Of a stretch of 64,000 nucleotides of DNA, positions 12,507-22,809 are shown one piece after another. The position numbers were made by a program, and so were the translations under genes. The notes under the pieces are model-generated. The model made no database searches and was not told the DNA's origin. It saw nothing but the letters and a program-made list of their open reading frames with translations. Origin of the DNA: Rhizodiscina lignyota (taxonomy: Eukaryota > Ascomycota > Dothideomycetes > Aulographales > Rhizodiscinaceae). Within the stretch, counting starts at the first letter, position 1; each line of letters opens with the position of its first letter. The stretch spans positions 806,001 through 870,000 of the forward strand of contig ML978124.1 of NCBI GenBank assembly GCA_010015805.1, in the 5' to 3' direction.

Positions 12507-14920
12507 ATGCCTTACACTCCGCCCTCCCAGCGTTCGCCGGCCTCCTCCAAACCCAGCAGCCCCGTCATCAGTCGAAACCATTCCTACTCGAACAATGCCC
12601 ACCTCCACTCACATCCTCAGCACCCCTCACAGAGGCCTTCACTGCCTCGATCGATGTCTTCCACGTCGTATCTGCAGAAGCACCGTCGCTCGCCGTCGAT
12701 ATCCGATCACAAGCCCGAGCAGCCCGCACAGATAAAGGCAGAAGCGGTGGCAAACGGTACAAAACAACCTCTTCACCGAGTTGTGCAAAATTTACTAACT
12801 CAAGAAGGCGAGTCGAGCAACGAATCGCCGAGTTCTGACGACGATCGGGGTCGTCCAGTTGGTCAGCCAATCCCAGCTGAGCACATGAAGCAGATCGAGG
12901 AAGCCCTGTCCAAGCTCCAGCCCTTGGGACATCGTGCGCTATCGCCTACTCGTGATAGTGAAACTGCCTTGACAAATGGCACTGACGGGTCTGCATCAGC
13001 TCCGGTTCCTGGTTCACCGGGTCCGGCGCTGTCCAAAGAAGCCCGAAAGATCTCACATTCACGCTCGTCGAGTGAGATCCAATTATCCTCTTCGAGCCGC
13101 CTCGCCTCGACCGACCTTCCTACCACACACTCTTCCGACGATAGCGATGTCGAGGATGACGAATTGCGGATAAAGCCACCATTGCTGCGGAAGAAATCTG
13201 GCGAGCTCGTCAAGCCCGCACTGAGACCAGCGTCCAGGCGAAGACCATCCAGCATGCCGGGTACCCCCACCTATTCAAAGGCAGTCCACTTCAATGAGGA
13301 TATTGAGCAGGTCCGACACTTTCTCCAAGTCGATCGTCCCATTGCCGTCAGCGCAGGCTCGTCGCCGGTTGAGACATACGACAGTGAGAGTGACTTTCCC
13401 TTCGGCTACGAAGAGAATTACCGGGAACGGAAGTCTCAGATCGTTGAATGGGAAATCAAGACGTCCAATTTCCCTCGCGACACTTTCGAGAGGAAGTCGA
13501 TGCCCATCCGAGTTGAGCGCATTTTCCTGTCGTCGGATAACAAGAGTCTCGTTGGTACGGTCGCAGTTGCCAACCTCGCTTTTAACAAGCTTGTCGTCGC
13601 TCGATTCACACTCGACTACTGGAAGACGACGTCTGAAGTTGTTGCAGAATACAATAACGATATCAGAAAAAAACAGGCCAATGATGGTTGCGACCGCTTC
13701 AACTTTAACATCAAGCTTGCTGACCAAGCCAATTTGGAGACGAAGACGCTGCTACTGTGCGTGCGATACAATGTCAATGGACAAGAGTTCTGGGACAACA
13801 ATTCAAATATGAATTACCAAGTCGACTTTATTAAGAAGACGAAGCCCAGTACTAAGGTGCAAAACAAGGGCGGAATGCAAGCCGGCCCCTTAGGTGCCAT
13901 TCCACGTAGCCGACAGTCCCCACCTGCACACAGTGCAGGCCGCAACGCTCACACCCAACCAGCGTCTCCCGACGATGACTTTGTCCGCAATTTCGACAAC
14001 ACGTATCAGTTTGGCGTGAAGCGGGTAAATCTAGAGACGCCCAGCAATCCCATTCGCCTAAAAAACCATCACCGCCAGCCACCACGAAAAGGCAGCGGGC
14101 TCCCAGACGAGGCACGCACCTCGACTGCTACCGGCTCGAACCAGTCGCAAGCGTTCTCCACCCGTTACGACTTCTCGGCATCTCTCTCTGCCGCACTCAC
14201 CAACGCACAAAATGCTTTGGGAGACCGCAGTGGCATCAAGCCTAAGCCATCTCAACAAACAGCATTCAACTCAGATGGACCTGCCGCCGCCCCCAAACCA
14301 GCCGATGCTCCCAAGCCAGGAGCACTCAATTCTTCTTCGGAAGCTCGACCGGGCCTGCAGAGTGCAGAGTATAATGACTTGATCCAGAAATACTGCTTCG
14401 TACGTCCAACACCTTCAACCACTTCCGGCGCTTCCGCTGCCTAAGTCCTCTCTCCCGCCCTCTACTTTCTCTCTGGCCATGGCATTGACTGACTTTTTCA
14501 CAACAGTTCGGCTCTGCCAATGGTTCGAAAGCTAGTTCTCCACCAAACACTACACCTTTGAAGGGTCCCGAGGTACCAACTTCTGCGCCCAAGGACGAGG
14601 CGGAAAAGACTACTGCACTTGACCACACGATCCATAGTTACAATAGTTCTACAACTTCCTCCGCAACTAGCTCTGCGGCCTCGTCAACTCAGTCATCTGG
14701 ATCAAATTCGCCAACTCAGCAACAAGCGGTTTTCGACGGCTCGGCTGACTCGCGTCATCATTCTCGAACTCCTAGCGCTTATGGAAGCCGATCCGCAAGC
14801 CCAGGCAGTGTTGGGAGCTTTGGAATTACTGCAAGAGCGGGGAGTCCGGTGCCTTTTTCGAGCCCGTGGCAGCAAAACATCCTTGGAGAGGGACCTGCGG
14901 CGGTGGCCAGTCATGGTTGA
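12507..14920 (+). CDS. PP1-targeting regulatory subunit with CBM21 domain (Gac1/Pig-type)
   Basis: Two exons, 12507-14399 and 14507-14920 (GTACGT donor, CAACAG acceptor, phase 0), give 768 residues. The PP1-docking RVxF motif is KAVHF at residues 258-262. A CBM21 carbohydrate-binding domain spans about 315-440: EWEIKTSNFPRD, the VAVANLAFNKLVVARFT strand pair, and the closing NYQVDF. The rest is Ser/Pro-rich and disordered. Proteins of this design bring type 1 protein phosphatase to glycogen and glycogen synthase, activating glycogen storage. The N-terminal Ser clusters (for example 180-240) are likely phosphorylation regions. A long CT-rich 5' leader precedes the start ATG; upstream introns may exist. 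Without the second exon the protein would end just after 'KYCF'. Confidence 0.88.
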
Positions 14921-16250
14921 GACATTGGGAAAAAAAAATCTGCAAATCGTGCGGACGACTCGGAGATCTGAACTATGCGACACGACTCACGAAAAAAGAT
15001 AAACGTGAATATGGCGAAACGCTTAGTTGCGTCTTTGCTGGGATGGTGACTCAACCTCACCATTTCAATGATTCACGACTGTCTGACTCGAAAATTTGGT
15101 GCTTTTGATCGACTTTGAACGTTCTAGCGAAGACGGAAAGATAGGGTTAAAATTGGAGGATTGGTGGTACATATGGCAGCCGATGCTTGGGCTGTGTGGG
15201 ACTTGTTTTCTGAATTTTGCATTGCTTGCATTCTTCGGAGGGGCCGACTTTCTACTTCTTGCATGTCTTTTCCTCCCTCTGGGCCTGCGCCCTTCGGTCG
15301 TTTCCGCACTTCGATGGTGAAGCAAGGCGTATTCGGCGCGTTTGTTTTTCCTGGGTTGGGGCTTTGCTTCTTCACCTTCTCTTTCTATGTGCGGACGACC
15401 GAAGGCGACAGGCTTATTTGGCCTGAGTTGATAGAGCCACGGTTGTAATCTTTTTCTCTTACGTTCTGGCTGCTTCTCTTCTACTCTCCGCTCACTATCG
15501 TGACGACGGGACGAGAGACGTATACGACTTTTGCGCTTGTTTTTGTCCGGGCCGGTTGTTCTTCCATGCCTTTCATGGGCGTTATCAGCGAAGGTGGTTA
15601 AAAGTGCTTTTCAGGGCTGGTTTTTCAACGTTCGGCCTGCTGTTTCTGCTTTGCGTGCTCCTTTTCATTACAACTCCAATCGCGTCTCGTCGAGGTCGAC
15701 GCGCGCATGGGTCCATTGGAGGGCTGTTTCCAGACCAGACTGCTAGGTTTTGCAGACTGTTGCTTTTCAGTTCTTCGGGCACACGGATGGGTCTGTGTTT
15801 TACTGGTGCATAGCTATACAGGCGGGATTGGCTTTATTCGAATACAACTCCCAATTCTCAGAAAGCTCAGAATCTCCCCCGATGCACTCTCGTGATGTCA
15901 ATTCGACGCCGTAAATATCAAATCCGCGATCTTGGCGGTTACGGACGCCATGCATTCGCTACCAACGGCGGTGCATGCTCACGAGGCTCGTCCAATTCTC
16001 CGGGTATCGTGAGATTGTCTGAGCTTGACCCCACAGATGCACGTAGCCGGCCCCGCACTTGAGGCGAGCCAGCATGGCGGCGCGGCGGACGGATAATGCC
16101 GTTCACGATTGTCGCCACCCGCAACCCTGCACCAGTCGCGTCTCAGCCTGACACCCCCCCAATTCCTAATCAGGAGTCCACCTCACAACATTACACCTCC
16201 TAAGATATGCAACTGTCCTCTACACACTGAACCTCTCACAAGCACGTAAA
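14921..16250. other. 3' flank of CBM21 gene and promoter of the sterol isomerase gene
   Basis: 1.3 kb without a supported gene. From ~15.1 to 15.85 kb the plus strand is T-rich, giving overlapping hydrophobic frames (15096-15813) that look like untranslated trailer rather than protein. The last ~120 bp before 16251 are C-rich, as expected for a leader. Confidence 0.5.
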
Positions 16251-17120
16251 ATGGCAGCCTCCCCATCCACCGGCCCGGTAATCGACCAGACCACCGTCCT
16301 CTCCCTCCTCTCCACCCTCGCCATCCTCCTCGTCGCGTCCCTCGCGTCCGTCCGCTTCCTCCCCGCCACCTCGTCCGCCCGCACCCGCGTCCTCTTCACC
16401 TGGCACGCCTTCGACGCGCTCGTCCACTTCCTGCTCGAGGGCTCCTTCCTCTACAACTGCTTCGCCGTCAGCGTGCCCATCTCGCGCGCCGACCGGCTGA
16501 GCGCGACGCTCGACGCCGCCTCGGGCGCCAACGGCGCCGCCGGCTACTGGATCGTGTCGCCGCCGGGTGTTAGCTTCCTCGGCCGCGACGACAGGCTGTA
16601 TGGCCCGGCGTACGGGGCGAATCCGATGGCGCGGCTGTGGCAGGAGTACGCGAAGGCGGATCATCGCTGGGGCGGGGCGGACTTGACGGTCGTGAGCTTG
16701 GAGCTGTTGACGGTTTTCATCGGCGGCCCGTTGGCGGTGTGGGTGTGCTGTTTGCTTGCGCGCGAGGGGGATGTGGCGACGAAGGGCGGGAGGAAGAGGC
16801 TGGGCGGGCGCGCGAGCTTCTGGATCAGCTTGCTTGCGACGGGCGAGCTGTATGGGGGGTTCATGACGTTTGCGCCGGAGTGGTTGTCGGGGAACTCCAT
16901 GCTGGATGGGAGTAATTGGATGTATCTGTGAGTGTGGTCCTTGGTTTTGCTTGGAGACTGTGGAGAGATTTGCTAACGTGAGCTTGGCAGATGGCTGTAT
17001 CTTGTGTTCTTCAACATGCTCTGGGTTGTCTTTCCGTTTTGGGGCCTGGTCGAGGCGTATGGGTCGATCGCTGCTGCAGATGAGGCAGCCGGCGTTGGTG
17101 GAGAGAAGAAGAGAGCTTGA
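16251..17120 (+). CDS. EBP-type sterol isomerase (EXPERA domain membrane protein)
   Basis: Two exons, 16251-16927 and 16991-17120, give 268 residues. The intron has a GTGAGT donor, a GCTAAC branch site and a GGCAG acceptor, and the join reads NWMYLWLYLVFFNMLW. Four or five membrane helices fit the emopamil-binding protein fold. Residues matching those conserved in human EBP are visible: the LVHFLLEGSFLY helix (His and Glu), SLELLTVFIGGPL (second Glu), and FFNMLWVVFP (Asn and Trp). EBP converts Delta8 to Delta7 sterols in the ER. Fungi usually perform this step with the unrelated Erg2, so the protein may be an additional isomerase or act on another lipid. Codon use is very GC-rich. The family is clear; the substrate is inferred. 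Confidence 0.85.
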
Positions 17121-17780
17121 GAGCATTGGTAGACGAGAGCGTCCAGGCATCGAGCATCAAGCATGCGGATGCGGAAGGGATTGGGCGTCATGTCAGAGCA
17201 TTTACGGAACCATGGCAATAAAAGAGCAGGAGAGTCTCCAATGCTCTCTCCGGAGATTGAAGACGCCCATGGTATAACGAGGCTCATGCTCACGATTTAT
17301 TCCATGTATGCTTGAATGGCGCAGAGCTGGCCTCATGCGTATTTATTCATGTATTCAAGCTAAACCGAAATATTGATATCGGATGTTTTGGCGCTGCTTT
17401 CATCTCTGCTCGATTTGCCGAAAGAGCTGTCCCCTCTCGTCTAGTCGGCATAGCACCGCCAGGAAGCATTGAAAGTCCCTGGACATTGTGATATTTGAGT
17501 TAAACGTTTGCTACTAGGAAACGGTCCTTCGGGACGACCGCATTCTTCGGCCTGTTGCTTGGTTTCCACATCTACCGTTCGTAATGTTCAAGGTTAAGAA
17601 CGAACGGAACATGCACATAGAAGTCACAAACAGACAGGTTCAGACACAATATTATCGTACGTATTTCGCTGTGTTTTGCTAAGAGAGCATGTTCTCATCA
17701 ATCATGCTATTCGTGGTATACCCAATTCATATCGCATCCGCAAATGGCCAAATTATCTTCCCGCGACAATGCAGATTACT
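17121..17780. other. Convergent 3' intergenic region
   Basis: 660 bp between the ends of a plus-strand and a minus-strand gene. It should hold both poly(A) regions. No gene or repeat is seen. Confidence 0.5.
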
Positions 17781-20601
17781 CTATCCTTCGACCCTACCTA
17801 CCACCTTCCCATAATTTCCAGGAAATAATCCTTTCGCTCCAGCATAGCAGCCCCAGCACCAGTCCCCATTAATATCATCCGCCTCCGTGATCTCCGCACC
17901 TTTAGGAAACATCAACTCATCCTTCGCCCCTTCCTTCGGCCACCACGCATACATTGCATGTATGCGCAGCCCCACACCACCGGAAGGCGGAAAGCGTTGT
18001 TCAGACGGGAAACTCAAAGCGCCCGCGGGGGGCAGTCCAGGTGACAGCTGCGGCGAAGGCCCATTCCACGAACCGTGGCGCAACGTTCCATCTTCATCTG
18101 TCCAGCTCCACTGCGGGCCGGTCGAGGCAAGCTGCTCCTCCTTGAGTGCGAGTCCGCCGACGCGCTCCGCCGCAACAAGGCGCCACTGTCCACCGACTCT
18201 GTCTTCGAAGCCCACAATGCCCATGCGGTGACCTTGAGGGCAGCGGCGCCAGCCGTGCGGTCCGTCCTCGCGCTTTATCCGGCCCTTGGCTACGAGGCCA
18301 TAGTAGCAGGTTTTGCAGATGTCGTAGTCGCCATTGTTGCAGTCTGGACAGTGGAAGCGGGTGTCGGAAGGTGAGATAGCGCGGACGCAGACGTCGCACT
18401 TTGTTGCAAAGGTGAGGGGAGTAAAGGGTAGGCCGGCGAGGATTGTTGGAGGGAGGGTGTCAAGGAGTGGCGAGGCTGATTTGGGAGTAACTGGTCGATC
18501 TGGATCTGAGCTCGGATGTAAACTGTTGTCGGTAGTGGGGTTCGATCGGTCTGCGGCAGCAATGGTGTCATTAGACTGGCTTATCCCAGAGTCGGCAGTC
18601 GCTTTGTGGGCAAGAGGGAGGAGCGCATGTGTGCAGTGTCGGAACTGGTTAGCGCAATTATTGCAATAGCCCCAGGCACCATCGTTGCAGATCTCGCACT
18701 TCCAGTAGCACGCATTCGCGAACGCACCGCATATATCGCAGAACACTCCTGCTTCGAGACGCTTGGCCGGATCTTCGTCCGTCATCATGCGCGCTGTTTC
18801 TGTAGAGGATCGTACGGGAGGTTGCTTTGGACGTTGATATCGTTGGGATATCAGAACGTGTGGGAGCTCGTTCCGCTGAGCAGGGGTAAGTACATCGAAA
18901 AGCTCAGCATGATTTCTGGCGGCCGTGGCAGGAGTATATCGAAACCAATGACGGCAGCGCATTCCGTGGCGGAAGCAGTTTTGGCAGAGGTGGAAATTGC
19001 CATTATTACACTTCGAGCACGCGTAATGGAGTTTATATTGGAGATTGACTCTGTGGCATCGGTCGCAGGATATGGAAGGTTCGAGGAAAAGCGAAGTTCG
19101 AGGGCGGGATGGCGCAGCAGAAGTTGGAGGGAGTCTAGTAGAGGCTGCCGGAAATGTGGCACTTGAGGTAGGTGGTGGGGGAGAGGAAGCAGTCGCTTGA
19201 TTTGGTGTCCGCGAAGAAGGCGTATCCCTCGAGGCGATAGGGAATGTGGCAGACGGTCGAGTATCTGCGACATTGAATTGAGTTTGAGTAGCAGCGGGTG
19301 ATGCAGGATTCGAGTTCGTCCTCCGTTCGGGCGGGGCTCGCATGGCCCGCTCTGCAGGATGGACTCGAGGCTGGCCTTCCGGATCAGTCGTTCTGCGTGT
19401 ATTAGCTGATGCTCTTCGAGGCCGCTCCCCGCTCCCTTCCACTCTTGGAGGATCGAGTGAGAGATCTGATGCAGAGCGAGATGCCCTATTGTTTGAAGTT
19501 GGGACGTCCAGTCCGTGATGACCGTCCGTACGACCCGATCGTGAACTGCCCTGGCTTGATGTCCTGCGTCGATGTGTTCTTGGGTTTGGATGGTCATTGA
19601 CAGCATTAAAGAGATGAGGTCTTGATACTGGCGGCCTTGATGTGTGCCCTTGGGAGCTGCTACCCTCTGGACGAGCCTCGGCTGATGTGATTGAAGCATC
19701 TGATGTACCGTGTGCCCGGCTAGTGGACCGCTCGTCCCCTATTTCTCTTCGGCGACGCTGAAAGGACTCCAAGATCCTTTCCTGGATTTGTTCCTCTTGC
19801 GTCCGGTCAATGTTGTCAAGGTCTATCCCCTCAAGGAGGCCCTCTTCTAGTATTTGCCGTAAAATTTCCTCCTCCAACTCTTGCGAGTCCAATTCAGATG
19901 CACTTAGTAAAGACCTTAGACTAGACTGGTGCTGCACTTGTCGCGCAGTAGGAGGTCCTGATACTGTAGATGGCGTTACTCGAGGTGGTCTCGCAGCAGA
20001 CTCGACTCCGCTCCCACTCGACTCTCTTGATCGGTGCGGCCTGTCTCTCGACTGCCTACTTCTGCTCCGACTCCTGCGTTCCCTGGTTCTTGCAGGCTCT
20101 AGAGAGGTTGGAGGAGAGCTAACTCCCACCTCACGTAGACTCAGTGCCCTGACCTCGTCCATCAAGCGGGTATCAGTTTCATCCTCTCGGTTTCTGCGCC
20201 TCCTCAGCTTGGGCAGGACGTTGTCTCCAGGCTTGTATATCCTCTTCTGGTCTTCCATCTCTTCTTCGGTTTTCCCCTTCGTTGGGTTCGCCTTAAGATA
20301 CTGCTCCAATATGCTCGTCATCCATGCATGTCTGGTTGTGCCCCTCACCGATGCGCGACATGAGGGGCAGGTGTACGGGTGAGCGCTTGTTGCAGTTGAT
20401 GCCTGTTGCGCAAACCATTCTTTGAGACAGGCACCACAGAACGTATGGAGACAATCGAGAAGCGCAAGCGGCTGGTATAGGATATCTGTACATATCTATG
20501 CGATTATTAGCAGCTGTATCAAGCACGTAGAGAGTCGAACATACCGAGCATGTGAGTTCCCTCTCCCAGTCGATGCCGCTCATTTGCCCTTCCTCAGCCA
20601 T
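17781..20601 (-). CDS. RING E3 ligase-like protein with three ZZ-type zinc fingers and a C-terminal SH3 domain
   Basis: Two exons, 20601-20545 and 20495-17781, give 923 residues. The splice (GTATGT donor, CATAG acceptor) completes the RING: ELTCS joins ICTDILYQPL, then LDCLHTFCGACL and YTCPSC, so the RING covers ~17-75. Residues ~75-490 are Ser/Pro/Arg-rich and disordered. Three Cys-rich ZZ-like modules follow, beginning SCDRCHR (~495), FCDICGAF (~601) and KCDVCVRA (~718). The last ~60 residues (from ~861) are an SH3 domain: ALYxx-like AMYAWW, then DWCWGCYAGAKGLFPGNYG. The likely role is ubiquitin ligation with partner recruitment through SH3 and ZZ domains; the target is unknown. If translation began inside exon 2 the RING would be lost. 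Confidence 0.85.
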
Positions 20602-21550
20602 GGTGAAGCGTCAGCGCTGTCTTGAGCGCACATTTGGATCTCTTGTCAGGCTTGGGCGGGCATAAGTAGAGGGGAGAAGGATTGGATGTCACGGGCTGAA
20701 GACTAGCAGACCGACAGTATGGGCCTTGGCATTGGAAATCTGGAGGATCTGCGGTGAAGCTACCGCCAGGGTCGTGCAGTGGTTCGCTCCAAGCTACGTG
20801 GCGGACGGTGAGCTTTTACTTTCCTTACAGAATCTTGGAATGAGGCACATATTGCAGCTTATAGTCTATCATGTGCTATTGGTGGCGATGCAAATATTGG
20901 AATGCGCTCGAATGAGATTAGTCACTGTCTCAAGACGCATGTCGGCTGCCAGAACGAGTCGTTCTGACGTCTTAAGAGATCGTTCACGCCAGATGTCGTC
21001 GGCTCACCGCAGAATATGACGGGAATGACAAATTGGGTCTCATCCAAAACTGAGGTACTATCTCCCGAAACCGGGAGATAGTTGTGCTCCTGTATCATAC
21101 CCATCAGAGAGTTGAGGATGGCTGGGGACTGTGAGCAGTGTCTATCTAACTGTACACCTTGGAGCTGTGCGAAGGTACGGCTAGCGAAAAGACTGTTCAA
21201 ATTCGGTCTAGGCATTTGTAAATGACCAGAATATCATGAGTAGATCGATACAATGGTGATAAGGATTCATGCCATACATAGAAGAAAGAAGAGATGGAGC
21301 CGAGTTCCCGCCAAATGTGAAGAGATTGAAGGTCACGTGCGTGCCGAATTCGGTAGTCACCTCCAGCTCCGAAGCTCAGCTTTCTTCCCACACTTTCTTC
21401 GAGCAACTTGCGTGAACTTCAACATATCCTTCACTCTTTTCCATAAGTTCCTCTACTCCGCGCAATACTCTTCACTAGAGAATTGTGCATCGGTGCGGCA
21501 CTCTCGCGTCTCTCTGGGCGCAACAACTGCGAGGAGACCAAGTATTCAAA
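20602..21550. promoter_or_regulatory. Divergent intergenic region between RING/ZZ/SH3 and NOSIP genes
   Basis: 949 bp between two start codons pointing away from each other, so it contains both promoters. A perfect 11-bp inverted repeat lies at 21057-21082 (separate entry). Frames on either strand here show no family motif. Confidence 0.5.
21057..21082. repeat. Perfect 11-bp inverted repeat with 4-nt loop
   Basis: The arms are ACTATCTCCCG and CGGGAGATAGT, separated by AAAC. All 11 pairs match. It could form a hairpin or be a dimeric protein-binding site. It lies about 470 bp upstream of the NOSIP start and about 460 bp upstream of the RING gene start. Confidence 0.75.
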
Positions 21551-22663
21551 ATGTCGCACTCCAAACGAAACACCTCCCTCGCCTTCTTCACCTCCTACGA
21601 GCGCTCCCTGCTCAAATCAACCTGGGGTTCTCGATCCACACGCCTGACACGCGACTCCTTTCTTCCATTCGGCTCATGTCAATTATGCCTTCGTCCGGCA
21701 GAGGATCCAGTTGCATGCCCCCAAGGTGACCTCTTCTGTCGCGAGTGCGCCCTCAAGAACCTTCTTGCGCAGCGGCAGGATATCAAGAGACTTGAGAAGG
21801 AGATGGAACAGAATAAGGCGGAACTGGAAGAGGACGAGAGAAGGCAGGACGAGGAAGCGAAAGAGCGGGCTGTGAAGGAGTTCGAGATGGTTCAGATGGG
21901 TCTGGAGGCCAAACACAGCGGTGGCAAGGTGGTCGGCAGGGAGAATGGGAAGGTGATTGTAGAGGCGAATGGAAATGGGAAGGAGCCGGCACAGAAAGGC
22001 ACGAAACGGAAGTTTGAGATTGACGAGGAGGAGCTCATACGCATCGCGAAAGAGGACAGATCCAAAATGAAGCGGGTTATCGCAGACGAAAAGAACGCGA
22101 AGCCACACTTACCGTCTTTCTGGGTGCCATCAGAGACTCCAGGAACCGACCCAGCTGCATCGAAAGCTTTGAAACCACAGAAACTCCACCCATTATGTCC
22201 CCAATCGTCAGAGTCCGCGCCACATCAGTACTCACTGAAGACGCTTATCTCTGTTAAGTTCACAGAGGAGAAAGACCGTCAAACTGGAGACCCTGTGCGA
22301 AGCTGTCCTGCATGTCGTAAGGTCTTGAGTAATGCGACCAAGGCAATGGTAGCGGTACCATGCGGGCACGTCCTATGCAAGCCATGTGTGCAGAAGTTCA
22401 TGCAACCCCAGAAGACTGTCGATGCACACGATCCGGATGCTGAGCTTGGTGTGTTGAGATGTTATGTTTGTGAAGAAGACTTGAGCCCAAATTCGAGCAA
22501 AGCTAAGGAGGGCAAGAAAGAGAAAGATAAGCCCAGGAAGAAGGACAAGGGCGACAAGGGAGGGCTCAAGCCCGGTCTCGTTCAAATAAAGTCTGAGGGC
22601 ACTGGCTTTGCAGGAGGAGGTCAGAACATGGCACGTAAAGAAGGCGTTGCATTTCAATGTTGA
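21551..22663 (+). CDS. NOSIP family RING/U-box protein
   Basis: A single-exon frame of 370 residues. The start was placed at ATG 21551 because the protein then begins MSHSKRNTSLAFFTSYER, close to the family's MxRHxKNxTxxxxFTYxE opening; an upstream in-frame ATG at 21485 is less likely. An N-terminal zinc-finger half, CQLCLRPAEDPVACPQG followed by LFCRECALKNLL, lies at ~43-75. A charged coiled coil follows at ~75-120. The C-terminal finger, SCPACRKVL then PCGHVLCKPCV and CYVCEEDL, lies at ~250-315. NOSIP proteins are E3 ligases found with spliceosomal complexes. The lysine-rich tail is probably disordered. Its neighbours on the minus strand converge closely (146 bp). Confidence 0.9.
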   Translation: MSHSKRNTSLAFFTSYERSLLKSTWGSRSTRLTRDSFLPFGSCQLCLRPAEDPVACPQGDLFCRECALKNLLAQRQDIKRLEKEMEQNKAELEEDERRQDEEAKERAVKEFEMVQMGLEAKHSGGKVVGRENGKVIVEANGNGKEPAQKGTKRKFEIDEEELIRIAKEDRSKMKRVIADEKNAKPHLPSFWVPSETPGTDPAASKALKPQKLHPLCPQSSESAPHQYSLKTLISVKFTEEKDRQTGDPVRSCPACRKVLSNATKAMVAVPCGHVLCKPCVQKFMQPQKTVDAHDPDAELGVLRCYVCEEDLSPNSSKAKEGKKEKDKPRKKDKGDKGGLKPGLVQIKSEGTGFAGGGQNMARKEGVAFQC

Positions 22664-22809
22664 GGGATGCTTTGCATACTAAGCCGCACTAGCTATTGGC
22701 TTGCCCCAATGATACCCAATTTACGGAACGCTCATACCGCAGATGCAGAATCTAACTTCGTGGCCCTGACGCCTGTTACCGGCCAATGTTTAGCCAAATC
22801 ATCCCGGCG

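Noticed and set aside
15096-15813. Hydrophobic plus-strand frames resembling membrane proteins
   Set aside because: They are a product of T-rich trailer sequence; three overlapping frames give similar hydrophobic text and none has a family match.
16236-17150. 304-codon minus-strand frame opposite the sterol isomerase
   Set aside because: Antisense shadow of a very GC-rich coding exon; its Arg/Glu/Gly-rich text is typical of such shadows.
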